A program made the translations under genes and the position numbers. Shown one piece after another: positions 18,109 through 26,865 of a stretch of 64,000 nucleotides of DNA (position 1 is its first letter; every line of letters starts with the position of its first letter). Below the pieces are notes generated by a model. The model saw nothing but the letters and a program-made list of their open reading frames with translations. It did no database searches and was not told the DNA's origin. Source of the DNA: Halobaculum magnesiiphilum (GTDB lineage: Archaea; Halobacteriota; Halobacteria; Halobacteriales; Haloferacaceae); assembly GCF_019823105.1 (NCBI RefSeq), contig NZ_CP081958.1, positions 868,001 through 932,000 on the forward strand. The letters run 5' to 3'.

Positions 18109-18422
18109 CCGAACGGCACGCTCGGACCGTCCTCGCGGCCGAAGAGTCCTGCTTCTCTCCGCTGGTCTCGGAGGAGAGAGCGGTACCCTGTTAGAACTAT
18201 ACACTCGTGTACCGTGGAGACCGCGGTTCGAGACAGTCTGATAAACTGTATTTCGATATATAGAATTCATCCCCCGATCCCGGACCCGCGGTCGTGGGTC
18301 GGCCGGGGATACGAACCCTGAGGCGGGCGCTCGCGAGTGTTGCGGCCGGAACTGTCCGATGACGACATCCGGCGAAGAGGGAGGTGTCCGCTTCACGAAC
18401 TGGCCCCCCGGGCACGTCGCGT
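18109..18422. other. Intergenic region after the recombinase
   Basis: 314 bases with no supportable gene. It holds an inverted CTCTCC/GGAGAG element at about 18154-18179, an AT-rich patch from about 18195 to 18270 including palindrome copy 3, and GC-rich sequence after that. Confidence 0.5.
18249..18264. repeat. AT-rich palindrome-like site, copy 3 (diverged)
   Basis: GTATTTCGATATATAG followed by AATTCATC. It resembles the palindromes at 4992 and 15642 and keeps their downstream CATC tail, but the symmetry is imperfect. It lies on the right side of the recombinase pair. Confidence 0.55.
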
Positions 18423-18833
18423 TCAGCCGGCGGCCACGTCCGCGACGGCCGCCACGAGGACGGTGAAGAACGTCGCGACCAGCACTGCCTTCGTCGTCTC
18501 GACGGCCGAGCGCTCGCCCTCGAGCGGGAGCCCGTACAGAAGGACGATCAGCAGGGAGACGCCGACCGCGATGGCGACCGTCGAGAGGAACCGCAGGGGG
18601 AGCCCGGCCACGGTTCGCTCGGCCGAGGGGTCGCGGCGCTCGACGGCGGTGTAGAGGGCGAGGTAGGTGAGCGCAAGCGCGATCGCGACCGCGGCGACCG
18701 CTCGCCGGAGGCTCATCCCCGCGGCGATCTCCCAGACGTCGCCGGGGATCAACAGCCCACCCGCGATCAGCAACGCGCCGGTCAGCTGTTGGAACAGGTC
18801 GGCCCGATCGAAGCGTTCCGGACGGTTCGCCAC
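18423..18833 (-). CDS. DUF2391 family integral membrane protein
   Basis: About 136 residues from a GTG at 18833 (a GTG at 18878 would add 15 residues). The pattern 'DLFQQLTGALLIAGGLLIPGDV' - 'RRAVAAVAIALALTYLALYT' - 'LPLRFLSTVAIAVGVSLLIV' - 'TKAVLVATFFTVLVAAVADV' gives four membrane helices and matches the DUF2391 family. Function unknown. A CCTACTTGC patch about 27 bases before 18833 could be a weak TATA box and favours the shorter start. It stands alone and converges on the recombinase. Confidence 0.8.
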   Translation of the reverse strand: MANRPERFDRADLFQQLTGALLIAGGLLIPGDVWEIAAGMSLRRAVAAVAIALALTYLALYTAVERRDPSAERTVAGLPLRFLSTVAIAVGVSLLIVLLYGLPLEGERSAVETTKAVLVATFFTVLVAAVADVAAG

Positions 18834-19198
18834 ACAGTCGGGTACACGGCCGTGCGCAAGTAGGCACCGGGGGGACACCGCGAGCGCGACCGCTCGGACT
18901 CGAGGGTCACCGAGCGGTTCGCTCCCCGATCAGCGACGGGTCGTCGTTGGCGGGCGAGTTCACGCGCGGGAGGCCGGATAGTACCGCATGTCGTCGCAGG
19001 GAACGGGCGCCTGCAGAGCCGGCGTTTCGATTGTGTCGGCGAGCCAGTCCCCGCGGCCGCGTGCGTCGCCAGCGCGGAACGGGAGTCCGACGGGGCGCAA
19101 CAGAACCCTTTAGCCTCGGTGCGCCCCCACATCGACCGACACGACGGCCGCGGAATCGGGGCGACGGCTCGTCCCGCCGCCCGCGGTCGCGCACAACC
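18834..19198. other. Divergent intergenic region
   Basis: About 365 bases between the DUF2391 gene and the nuclease gene. Plus-strand codons upstream of 19199 give an Arg/Pro-rich, non-halophilic product and are taken as non-coding. A CCCTTTAGCC patch at about 19106-19115 may be the promoter of the nuclease gene. Confidence 0.45.
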
Positions 19199-19981
19199 AT
19201 GCGCATCAGAAACAGCTTCATTCCGGTCGAGGGGGTCGGCGCGACGACCGAGCGCCGCATGTGGGAGAACGACATCCGCGAGTGGGGGGAGTTCCGGCAG
19301 GACCGTGCGCCGGGCGTGGGTGCGACGACCGCCTCGCGCATCGAGTCGTTCATCGACGAGGCGAGCGAGCGCCTCGACGACCGCGACGCGCCGTTCTTCG
19401 ACCGGGCGTTCCCCTCGGGCGAGCGCTGGCGGCTGTACGAGGACTTCCGCGACGGCGCGTGCTTCTTCGACATCGAGACGACCGGCCTCTCTCACGAGCG
19501 CGATCGCGTCACGACCGTCTCGTTCCACCGCGACGGCGAGACGACGACGCTCGTGCAGGGGCGGGACCTGTCGGCGGAGTCGCTGCGCGAGCAGTTCCGC
19601 GAGGCCGACCTCCTGGTGACGTTCAACGGGACGCGCTTCGACGTGCCGTTCCTCGAGACCACCTTCGGAATGGAGATAGACACGCCCCATCTCGATCTCA
19701 TGTACCCGTGCCGGACGCTCGGGCTGACGGGGGGCCTGAAGCCGATCGAGAACGAGCTCGAGATCGACCGCGACGGCCCGGACATCACCGGCCGCGACGC
19801 GGTTCGGCTGTGGCACGAGTACGAGCGCGGCGACGAACGGGCGCTGGAGCGGCTGGTCTCGTACAACCGCGACGACACGGTGAACCTCCGGACGCTCGCC
19901 GACGAGGTGGCCGGCCGGCTCCACCGCGAGACGGTCCCCGACGGCGACGACCCGATCGGAACGACGTTGGGCGGGCGGTAA
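19199..19981 (+). CDS. RNase H-fold 3'-5' exonuclease-like protein (YprB type)
   Basis: 260 residues. A short helical N-terminus ('FIPVEGVGATTERRMWENDI') precedes a DnaQ-like core: Exo I 'CFFDIETTGLSHERDRVTTV' with the catalytic Asp/Glu, Exo II 'LLVTFNGTRFDVPFLE', and the final 'VSYNRDDTVNLRTLAD' with Asp residues. This is the ribonuclease H superfamily domain of YprB-like proteins, likely cutting DNA or RNA ends with metal ions. The helix-hairpin-like N-terminus ('GVGATTERRMW', 'PGVGATTASRIESF') may help bind DNA. Substrate and partners are unknown. The ATG is chosen because upstream sequence loses haloarchaeal character. Confidence 0.88.
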   Translation: MRIRNSFIPVEGVGATTERRMWENDIREWGEFRQDRAPGVGATTASRIESFIDEASERLDDRDAPFFDRAFPSGERWRLYEDFRDGACFFDIETTGLSHERDRVTTVSFHRDGETTTLVQGRDLSAESLREQFREADLLVTFNGTRFDVPFLETTFGMEIDTPHLDLMYPCRTLGLTGGLKPIENELEIDRDGPDITGRDAVRLWHEYERGDERALERLVSYNRDDTVNLRTLADEVAGRLHRETVPDGDDPIGTTLGGR

Positions 19982-20035
19982 ACTCTCCTCGGCGATACCG
20001 ACCGACGAGTTCGGTCGCAGTGCTCGCGTCCCGTC

Positions 20036-20230
20036 TCAGACGATGTCGCCGATGCGGCGCGGCTCGCCGGACAGCGAGGGGCTCTCCTCGACGATCTTCA
20101 GTACCTCGTGGTCGGTCACGTCCATGTACGACTTGCGGGTCGCCTCCTCGATCAGGTCCTTCTCCAAGCGGAACTCGGTCCCCTGATGGACGACGTCGAC
20201 GCCGGTCTCGTCGAACGAGAGCGTGGTCAT
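20036..20230 (-). CDS. Small haloarchaeal protein, DUF5800 type
   Basis: 64 residues, acidic, starting 'MTTLSFDETGVDVVHQGTEF' and ending 'PRRIGDIV', which I recognise as the short DUF5800 family of haloarchaea. It has no membrane segment or metal motif. Function unknown. A TAGTTAAG patch about 25 bases upstream of the ATG on this strand is a possible TATA box. It sits 58 bases beyond the stop of the CaCA exchanger gene on the same strand and may be partly cotranscribed with it. Confidence 0.8.
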   Translation of the reverse strand: MTTLSFDETGVDVVHQGTEFRLEKDLIEEATRKSYMDVTDHEVLKIVEESPSLSGEPRRIGDIV

Positions 20231-20288
20231 GGTCGGTGATAGCCTACGGGGGTAGTTAAGCGGACGGCTCGGGGCGGCGCTCCCCTCA

Positions 20289-21377
20289 TCAGACGATCCG
20301 GAGCAGGCTGAGGGTCCACCGGAGAGCTTCCGAGAGAGCGAGCACGATCCCCTCCGGGCGAGTGAGCCGCCGGCCGGACCACAGCGCGGCGACGACTGCG
20401 ACGGTCACCACGACCAGCCACCCCACGCTCACCAGCGCCTCGGGGGCGACCGAAAGCGGCGTCAACAGGGCCGCGAGCCCGAGCACGCCGAGGACGTTGA
20501 ACACGCTCGACCCGACGACGTTGCCGACGGAGACGCCGAGGCTTCCCTGGCGCACCGCCACGAGCGACACGGCGAACTCCGGGGTCGACGTGCCGGCGGC
20601 GACGACGGTGCCGCCGATCACCCACTCGGAGACGCCGGCCGTCCGCGCCAGCCGGACCGCCGAATCGACGAGGAGATCCCCGCCGGCGACGACGACGGCG
20701 ACGCCGACGACCACCAGAAGCAGGTCCCGGGCGGGCCCGTCCGCGACCCGTCGCGCCGGCGTGGAGAGGTCGACGGGGTCGGTTCCGGAGGGTCGCCCGA
20801 CGATGCCGCCGTCAGTCGGTGCGTCGCCGCCGGCCGACGCGTCGGCGACGCTCCGGGCGTCGCCGTCTGCCAGTGCTTCGTCTTCGGTCCGCGCGTCCGC
20901 GTCGGCCCGTCCGTCGCCGATGCCCGCGCGCAGCGAGACGGCGATGTAGCCGACCAGCAGCGCGAGGAGCGCGCCGCCCTCCGCGGGCGTTATCCGGAGG
21001 TCCGACACCGCGAGCGCCCCCGCCAGCGTCGCGGCCACCAGCGCGACCCCCTCGCGCCGGACGATCCGGGGCTCGACCGCGAACGGGCCGACGACCGCGA
21101 CGGCGCCGAGGACGACCGCGAGGTTGTAGAGGTTCGAGCCGATCACGTTGCCGACGGCGAGGTCGCCGGCGCCGTCGACGGCGGCGCCGACGGTGACGAC
21201 GATCTCCGGGCTGGAGGTGCCCACGGCGACGACCGTGAGCCCGATCACCAGCTCCGAGAGGCCGACCCGGCGCGCGAGCCGGACCGACGAGCCGACGAGC
21301 AGACGGGCGCCGGCCCACAGCGCCGCGACGCCGACGGCGAGGAGGAGCCCGTCGGCGACCGGCGGGGGAACGACCAT
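20289..21377 (-). CDS. Calcium/sodium exchanger family membrane protein (CaCA, YrbG-like)
   Basis: 362 residues, about ten membrane helices in two inverted halves. Both alpha-repeats are intact: 'VVAVGTSSPEIVVTVGAA' with 'GNVIGSNLYNLAVVLGA', and 'VVAAGTSTPEFAVSLVAV' with 'GNVVGSSVFNVLGVLG'; the Glu and Asn/Ser residues bind cations in known members. A long acidic, disordered cytoplasmic loop (about residues 155-215) separates the halves. It probably exchanges Na+ for Ca2+ or another cation at the cell membrane. The ATG at 21377 starts just before the first helix; upstream codons are the shadow of the divergent ychF region. Confidence 0.92.
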   Translation of the reverse strand: MVVPPPVADGLLLAVGVAALWAGARLLVGSSVRLARRVGLSELVIGLTVVAVGTSSPEIVVTVGAAVDGAGDLAVGNVIGSNLYNLAVVLGAVAVVGPFAVEPRIVRREGVALVAATLAGALAVSDLRITPAEGGALLALLVGYIAVSLRAGIGDGRADADARTEDEALADGDARSVADASAGGDAPTDGGIVGRPSGTDPVDLSTPARRVADGPARDLLLVVVGVAVVVAGGDLLVDSAVRLARTAGVSEWVIGGTVVAAGTSTPEFAVSLVAVRQGSLGVSVGNVVGSSVFNVLGVLGLAALLTPLSVAPEALVSVGWLVVVTVAVVAALWSGRRLTRPEGIVLALSEALRWTLSLLRIV

Positions 21378-21485
21378 GGAGCGACGGTCGTCGTCCGCCG
21401 CCGTAACTCCCGGGGCCGTCCGCGTGCGAACCGCCGGGTCGTGCGGACCGAAAGCGCCTTTCGGAGGCGCGGTCGATGCTGCCCC

Positions 21486-22667
21486 ATGATATCCATCGCG
21501 CTCGCGGGCAAGCCCAACGCGGGCAAGTCCACCTTCTACACGGCCGCAACGATGGCCGAGGTGGACGTGGGCAACTACCCGTTCACCACGATCGACCCGA
21601 ACCGGGGCGTCACCCACGTCCGCACCGACTGCCCGTGTCTCGACCGGGAGGAGCGTTGCGGCGATGAGGACTGCCACGACGGCAAGCGGTACGTCCCCGT
21701 CGAGCTGCTCGACGTGGCGGGGCTCGTGCCGGGGGCCCACGAGGGGAAGGGACTGGGCAACCAGTTCCTCGACGCGCTCACCGACGCCGACGTGATCCTC
21801 CAGGTCGTCGACGCCGCCGGCGCGACGAACGCGGAGGGCGAACCCGTCGAGGTCGGCGAGTACGACCCCGTCGAGGAGGTCGACTTCATCGAGGCCGAGA
21901 TGGACGCCTGGCTCGCGGGTATCCTCGACCGCAACTGGGAGTCCGTCGAGCGCAAGTCGCGCTCGCCCGACTTCGATCTCGAGGAGGCGCTCACCGACCT
22001 GCTGACCGGCTTCGGCGCGACCGAGCGCGACGTGACGATCGTGTTGCGGGGGCTGGAGTACCCCGACGACCCGATCCAGTGGACCGACGAGGACCGCGAG
22101 GCGCTGGCGGCGGCGGTCCGCGCCCGCACGAAGCCGATCGTCCTGGTGGCGAACAAGGCCGACATCGCGCCCCCCGAGAACATCGAGCGCCTGCGCGAGA
22201 CCGACAAGCCCGTGGTCCCCGCGACCGCCGACGGCGAACTCGCGCTCCGCCGTGCTGCGGAGGCCGGCGTCATCGAGTACGACCCCGGCGACGAGGACTT
22301 CGAGGTCGTCGGCGACCTCAGCGACCAGCAGGAGGAGGGGCTCGAACGGATCCGCGAGGTGATGGCCGAGTTCGGCGGCACCGGCGTGCAGGGGGCGCTG
22401 AACGAGGCGGTGTACGGCCTGCTCGATCTGATCACCGCCTTCCCGGTGCAAAACGAGAGCAAATGGACCGACGCGAAGGGGAACGTCCTCCCGGACGCGT
22501 TCTTGCTCCCGAGCGGCAGCGGTCCCAAGGATCTCGCGTACACTGTCCACACCGACATCGGCGACGGCTACCTCCACGCGGTCGACGCCCGCGCGGACCG
22601 CCGGATCGGCGAGGACACCGAGCTCGAGGAGGGCGACGTGATCAAGATCGTCTCGACGGCGTCGTAG
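21486..22667 (+). CDS. ychF: YchF/OLA1-type GTPase (Obg family, redox-regulated ATPase)
   Basis: 393 residues. G1 'LAGKPNAGKSTF', the switch region 'NYPFTTIDPNRGVTHV', G3 'LLDVAGLVPGAHEGKGLGNQ' and a C-terminal TGS domain ('LPSGSGPKDLAYTVHTDIGD') identify the archaeal YchF-like Obg GTPase. A Cys-rich stretch ('CPCLDREERCGDEDC') sits in the G domain, as in the archaeal/eukaryal forms. NKAD serves as G4. The family associates with ribosomes. It starts 108 bases from the divergent exchanger gene. Confidence 0.93.
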   Translation: MISIALAGKPNAGKSTFYTAATMAEVDVGNYPFTTIDPNRGVTHVRTDCPCLDREERCGDEDCHDGKRYVPVELLDVAGLVPGAHEGKGLGNQFLDALTDADVILQVVDAAGATNAEGEPVEVGEYDPVEEVDFIEAEMDAWLAGILDRNWESVERKSRSPDFDLEEALTDLLTGFGATERDVTIVLRGLEYPDDPIQWTDEDREALAAAVRARTKPIVLVANKADIAPPENIERLRETDKPVVPATADGELALRRAAEAGVIEYDPGDEDFEVVGDLSDQQEEGLERIREVMAEFGGTGVQGALNEAVYGLLDLITAFPVQNESKWTDAKGNVLPDAFLLPSGSGPKDLAYTVHTDIGDGYLHAVDARADRRIGEDTELEEGDVIKIVSTAS

Positions 22668-22708
22668 TCGCCGGCGACATCGTAGTCGAGGCCGCCGGCG
22701 TCGTCCGG

Positions 22709-23881
22709 CTACGGGTCCGCGTTCAGCGCCTCAGCGAGCCGGTCGACCTCCGCCTCGGTGTTGAACGCGTGGACGGACGCCCGCACCGCCTCCGGGTCGG
22801 GGAGATCGCGGATCACGATCCCCTCCCCGTGGAGGCGTTCGACGGTCGCCTCGGGGTCGGCCACGTCGACGGTGACGAGCCCGGATTCCGGGTCCTCGGG
22901 CGACAGCAGGCGGTGGTCGTCGACCCGGTCGGTCAGCCGGCCCGCGAGATCGAGCACGCGGTCGCGGACGGCGTCGAGCCCGACGGACTCCAACGTCTCG
23001 ACGGCCTCGCGGAGCCCGACGTGCGGCCCAGGCGACGCGGTGCCGCGCTCGAAGCGCGCGCCGCCCGGGTTCAGGTCGTACGCGTCGGCGCCGGCGTCGT
23101 CGACGCTCCGGTAGCTGACCTGCGCCGGGTGCAGGTCGCCCGCGGCGGCCGGGTCGACGTACAACAGCCCGGCGCCCCACGGCCCGAGACACCACTTGTG
23201 GCCCGAGCAGGCGACCGCGTCGGCGCCCCACTCGGGCACCGACAGCGGGCGCTGGCCCGGCGACTGCACCGCGTCGACGAGGGAGAACGCGCCCGCGTCG
23301 GCGGCGATCTCACACAGCTCCCGGACCGGGAGCCGGGTGCCGTAGTTCCACGACAGCGACGAGAAGCAGGCGAGGTCCGCGTCGGCGACGGCGTCGGCGA
23401 ACGCGTCCGTGTCGATCCGACCGTCCTCGGTGTCGACGACGCGAACCTCGACGCCGCGGCGGCGTTCGAGCCGCTCGAACGGGAGCGTCCCGGCGGGGTG
23501 CTCCAGGTCGGTTCGGACGACCACGTCGCCGGGCTCCCAGTCGAGGGCGGCGGCGACGGCGCTGACGCCGTCGGCGGTGCTCTCGGTGAGGCCGATCGCG
23601 TCGGCGGGCGCATCGAGGAACGCGGCGAGTCGCTCCCGCAGGCGCTCGTACTCGTCGAACGCGACCTCGTAGGGATCGGCGTCGGCGAGCACGTCGACCT
23701 TGTGGTACCGCTCCCAGGCGGCCGCGGCATCGAGCACCCGCCCCGGCGAGGGGCCTGTCGCGCCCGTGTTGAAGTAGGCGACGCGGTCGCAGGCGGGGAT
23801 CGACTCGCGCAGCGCCTCCGGTGACCCGGGGCGCTCGCCGTGCTCGGCGTCGAGGTCCGGGTCGAACCCGGCCCCTGACAT
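22709..23881 (-). CDS. Class V aminotransferase (cysteine desulfurase-like fold)
   Basis: 390 residues, a PLP enzyme. The N-terminal 'VAYFNTGATGPSPGRVLDA' aligns with the class V substrate loop, 'SLVDAVQSPGQRPL' contains the PLP-binding Asp and Gln, and 'VACSGHKWCLGPWGAGLLY' holds the Schiff-base Lys. The reaction could be desulfuration, transamination or epimerisation; the catalytic Cys loop of true NifS/IscS is not evident, so selenocysteine-lyase-like or isopenicillin-epimerase-like naming would be uncertain. Its ATG is 2 bases after the stop of the class I aminotransferase, so the two are cotranscribed. Confidence 0.9.
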   Translation of the reverse strand: MSGAGFDPDLDAEHGERPGSPEALRESIPACDRVAYFNTGATGPSPGRVLDAAAAWERYHKVDVLADADPYEVAFDEYERLRERLAAFLDAPADAIGLTESTADGVSAVAAALDWEPGDVVVRTDLEHPAGTLPFERLERRRGVEVRVVDTEDGRIDTDAFADAVADADLACFSSLSWNYGTRLPVRELCEIAADAGAFSLVDAVQSPGQRPLSVPEWGADAVACSGHKWCLGPWGAGLLYVDPAAAGDLHPAQVSYRSVDDAGADAYDLNPGGARFERGTASPGPHVGLREAVETLESVGLDAVRDRVLDLAGRLTDRVDDHRLLSPEDPESGLVTVDVADPEATVERLHGEGIVIRDLPDPEAVRASVHAFNTEAEVDRLAEALNADP

Positions 23882-23883
23882 CG

Positions 23884-25002
23884 TCACCGTACCGCCTCGG
23901 CGGCCTCGGCCATGATCGCAAGCGCCGCCTCCAGGTCGTCCTCGCCGGTGGCGTAGGAGATGCGCGCGTGGCCGGCGCCGTGCTCGCCGAACGCCTCGCC
24001 GGGGACGACGACGACGCCGCGCTCGATGCACTCGTCGACGAAGCCCTCGGGCACGCGCGGCATCGCGTAGAAGGCGCCCTGCGGCGTCGGGCAGTCGAGC
24101 CCGGCGTCGGCGAGACCCTCGACGACCAGGTCGCGGCGGCGCTCGTAGGCCGCGTGCATCTCGTCGACGACGCTCTGCGGTCCCGAGAGGGCGGCCTCGG
24201 CGGCGTACTGTGCGGGGGCGGACGCACACGCCTGTACGTACTGGTGGACCCGGAGCATGCGCTCGATCCGGTCGCTGGCGCCCGTGACCCAGCCGAGGCG
24301 CCAGCCGGTCATCGAGTACGCCTTCGAGGCGGCGTTGACGACGACGACGTTGTCGCGCTCGTATTCGATCGGCGAGTGATGGTCGCCGTCGAAGACGAAG
24401 TGCTCGTACACCTCGTCGGAGATGCACAACACGTCGTGCTCGCGGGCGATGCGCGCGAACTCCCGCACGTCCTCCTCGGAGGAGACGGTCCCGGTCGGGT
24501 TGCCGGGGGAGTTGACGACGAACGCGGCCGTGTCGTCGGTGATCGCGCCCTCGATCGCCGCCGGATCGATCGTCAGGTCCTCGCGCAACGGGACGGGGAC
24601 GGGTTCGCCGCCCGCGAGCTTCGTCAGGGCGTCGTAGGCGACGAACCCCGGGTCGGGGATCAGGACCTCCTGTCCATGATCCACGTGCGCCTCCATCGCG
24701 AGGTGCAGCGCCTCGCTGCCGCCGGCGGTCGCGATCACGTCGCCGGGGTCGACCTCGACCCCCTGGTCACGGGCGTGCTTGTCGGCGATCGCCTCCCGGA
24801 GTTCGAGGGTCCCCTTGTTGCCGGTGTAGCCGTCGGTGTCGCCGGCCTCGATGGCGTCGATCGCCGCGCGCTTGGCGTGCTCGGGGGTCGGGAAGTCCGG
24901 CTGGCCGAGCCCGAGGTTGATCGCGTCGGCGCCGGCGGCCTCGAACACCTCGCGGATGCCGCTGATGGAGATGCGCTCCACGCGGTCGGAGAACGTCGTC
25001 AT
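23884..25002 (-). CDS. Class I/II aminotransferase (aspartate-aminotransferase-like)
   Basis: 372 residues with the class I fold: 'AINLGLGQPDFPTPEHAK', 'ATAGGSEALHLAMEAHVD', 'VNSPGNPTGTVSSEED', 'ISDEVYEHFVFDG' (PLP-binding Asp/Tyr) and 'NAASKAYSMTGWRLGW' with the Schiff-base Lys; the C-terminal substrate Arg is in 'HARISYATGEDDLE'. Aspartate or aromatic amino acids are the likely substrates. It lies in the same direction as the PAC2 gene upstream (60-base gap) and the class V aminotransferase downstream (2-base gap), a three-gene operon. Confidence 0.92.
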   Translation of the reverse strand: MTTFSDRVERISISGIREVFEAAGADAINLGLGQPDFPTPEHAKRAAIDAIEAGDTDGYTGNKGTLELREAIADKHARDQGVEVDPGDVIATAGGSEALHLAMEAHVDHGQEVLIPDPGFVAYDALTKLAGGEPVPVPLREDLTIDPAAIEGAITDDTAAFVVNSPGNPTGTVSSEEDVREFARIAREHDVLCISDEVYEHFVFDGDHHSPIEYERDNVVVVNAASKAYSMTGWRLGWVTGASDRIERMLRVHQYVQACASAPAQYAAEAALSGPQSVVDEMHAAYERRRDLVVEGLADAGLDCPTPQGAFYAMPRVPEGFVDECIERGVVVVPGEAFGEHGAGHARISYATGEDDLEAALAIMAEAAEAVR

Positions 25003-25062
25003 GAGGGAACCGGCGGCGCCGGCGGTGTTAGGCGTTTCCCTCGGACGATCCCGGCGGGGCGA

Positions 25063-25809
25063 CTACTGGTACATCCGGAGCTGCTGGGCCTGCGAGACGT
25101 TCTCCTCGCCCCCCTCCATCTGCGCCGCCAACTGCTCTTTGGCGCGGCGGATCCGCTCGGCGTGCGTCTCCAGGCTCTCCCCGTCGGCGTCAACCCCTGT
25201 GAGGGGCTCGACGACCGACTCGAGCACGACCCGCGCGGCGCGGGGGTCCGGGAACTGTGGGTCGGCGTCGACGACCAGCCCGACCGCCGGGAGGTCGGTC
25301 TCCATCGCGTGCGCCAGCAGCGCGCCGGTCGGTCCGGAGACGAGCCCGGCGGCCTCGGGGACGGGCACGTCGAGCCCGTCGAGGACGCCGTCAGCGCCGC
25401 CGACGGCGATCCCGCGCAGCGTCGGCGATCCGCCGGCCTCTCCGTCCCTGTCGGCGCGAAGCCCCGCGATGTACAGCGGCGTCACGGATTCCTCGCGAAA
25501 CCACCCCTCGATGCAGCCGGCGAACTCCTCGGCGGCGTCCGGGGAGACGGGCACGTCCGACTGGAGGATCAACAGGTCGGAGTCCGGATCGGCGTACAGG
25601 CGCACGGGCGTCGTGACCGCGCGGTCGCCGGCGGCGTAGGCGGCCGCCGCGGGCAGGCCGTCGCAGTGGACGGTCGCGTACAGCTCCGTGTCGAGCGTCT
25701 CGACGAGGTGGTCGGCGACGATCTTTCCGACCAGCCCGACGCCGGGGAACCCCTCCACGAGCACCGGGTCGTCGAACTCGCGCTCGGAGACCACGTCGAT
25801 GTGTCCCAT
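25063..25809 (-). CDS. PAC2 family protein (proteasome assembly chaperone-like)
   Basis: 248 residues. 'PVLVEGFPGVGLVGKIVADH' near the start is the diagnostic PAC2 motif, followed by strands 'DLLILQSDVPV' and 'TPLYIAGLRAD', and a helical C-terminus rich in Glu/Lys and Gln ('RIRRAKEQLAAQMEG'). Archaeal PAC2 proteins are proposed proteasome assembly factors; the beta subunit is encoded in the same window at 43.5 kb but not beside it. A TTTATGA box lies about 26 bases before the ATG, so this is likely the first, leaderless gene of the operon with the two aminotransferases. Confidence 0.88.
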   Translation of the reverse strand: MGHIDVVSEREFDDPVLVEGFPGVGLVGKIVADHLVETLDTELYATVHCDGLPAAAAYAAGDRAVTTPVRLYADPDSDLLILQSDVPVSPDAAEEFAGCIEGWFREESVTPLYIAGLRADRDGEAGGSPTLRGIAVGGADGVLDGLDVPVPEAAGLVSGPTGALLAHAMETDLPAVGLVVDADPQFPDPRAARVVLESVVEPLTGVDADGESLETHAERIRRAKEQLAAQMEGGEENVSQAQQLRMYQ

Positions 25810-25830
25810 ACGCGTACTCGACCGCTCTCG

Positions 25831-25838
25831 GTCATAAA
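25831..25838 (-). promoter_or_regulatory. TATA-like box of the PAC2 operon
   Basis: TTTATGAC on the minus strand, about 26 bases upstream of the ATG at 25809, in the 84-base divergent spacer shared with the methyltransferase gene. Confidence 0.55.
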
Positions 25839-25893
25839 CCTAGGTCGCGCCGGCGTCCGAAAGGGACAACCGCGGCGACGCGAACCCGTGCGT

Positions 25894-26865
25894 ATGAACG
25901 ATGACGGCGGCGTGCTCGACAGATACGCCCCACTCGTCGACGACGAGGCGGCGTTCCGGGCCGCCTGCGACCGGCCGCTCCCGTCGGTCGTGCGCGTCAA
26001 CACGCTCGCGACCGACGCCGACCGCGTCGCCCGCGCGTTCGACGAGGAGGGAACCGACTACGAGCGCGTCGACTGGCACGACGGCCTGTTCCGGATGGCC
26101 GACCGCTCGCCGGGGACGACGTGGCCGTACGCCCACGGCTGGGTCCACGGGCAGGAGGAGGTGTCGTGTCTCCCCGCCATCGCGCTCGACCCCGATCCCG
26201 GGACGCGTGTGTGGGACACCTGCGCCGCGCCGGGGAGCAAGACCACCCACCTCGCGGCGCTGATGGACGACGCCGGGATACTCGTCGGCAACGACACCAG
26301 CCTCGGGCGCCTCTCGGCGCTGCGGCACAACGCAGAGCGGCTGGGCGTGACGAACCTCGTCGTCGATCAGCAGGACGCCCGCAACTACTCGCTCAACGGC
26401 TTCGGCTTCGACGAGTTCGACGCGACGCTCGTCGACGCACCCTGTTCGTGTGAGGGGACGATCCGCAAGAACCCGGACGCGTTCGACACCTGGACGCTCG
26501 ATCACGTCCACGAGGTCGCGGGCATCCAGAAGGGGGTCCTCCGACGGGCGGTGCAGGCGACCCGGCCCGGCGGCACGGTCGTCTACTCGACGTGCACGTT
26601 CGCGCCCGAGGAGAACGAGGCAGTGCTGGATCACGTGCTCCGCGACGAGGACTGCCGAGTAGTCGAGTGGGACTGCCCGCTGGAGTCGGTTTCGGGGGTC
26701 ACGGAGTGGAAGGGCGAGGAGTACGACCGGCAGGTGACGCGGGCAACGCGCGTGTACCCCCACCACAACGACACGGGCGGGTTCTTCCTCGCGAAGTTGC
26801 GTGTCGGCGGGGGCGGTGAGCGGGAGGGAGCGGAGGCCGACACTGGGTCGGAGGTGGGAGCATGA
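25894..26865 (+). CDS. RsmB/RsmF (NOP2/Sun) family RNA cytosine-C5 methyltransferase
   Basis: 323 residues. The SAM-binding motif 'DTCAAPGSKTTHLAALMDD', 'VDAPCSCEGTIRKNPD' with the releasing Cys, and 'VVYSTCTFAPEENEAVL' with the nucleophile Cys of the TC motif identify an m5C methyltransferase of the NOP2/Sun group, acting on rRNA or tRNA. The N-terminal RNA-binding part is short, and the C-terminal PUA-like domain of bacterial RsmF is missing here; a matching protein is encoded by the next gene, which starts inside the stop of this one (4-base overlap). The last 20 residues are an acidic Gly/Glu tail. Confidence 0.92.
   Translation: MNDDGGVLDRYAPLVDDEAAFRAACDRPLPSVVRVNTLATDADRVARAFDEEGTDYERVDWHDGLFRMADRSPGTTWPYAHGWVHGQEEVSCLPAIALDPDPGTRVWDTCAAPGSKTTHLAALMDDAGILVGNDTSLGRLSALRHNAERLGVTNLVVDQQDARNYSLNGFGFDEFDATLVDAPCSCEGTIRKNPDAFDTWTLDHVHEVAGIQKGVLRRAVQATRPGGTVVYSTCTFAPEENEAVLDHVLRDEDCRVVEWDCPLESVSGVTEWKGEEYDRQVTRATRVYPHHNDTGGFFLAKLRVGGGGEREGAEADTGSEVGA

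Noticed and set aside
18280-18345. tRNA-like GGTTCGTATCC on the minus strand near the recombinase
   Set aside because: The T-loop-like string has no matching T stem, anticodon arm or acceptor stem, so it is not a tRNA or an obvious attachment site.
23821-25893. Long N-terminal extension of the methyltransferase frame
   Set aside because: The extra part lies antisense to the aminotransferase and PAC2 genes and has their shadow composition; the family start is at 25894.
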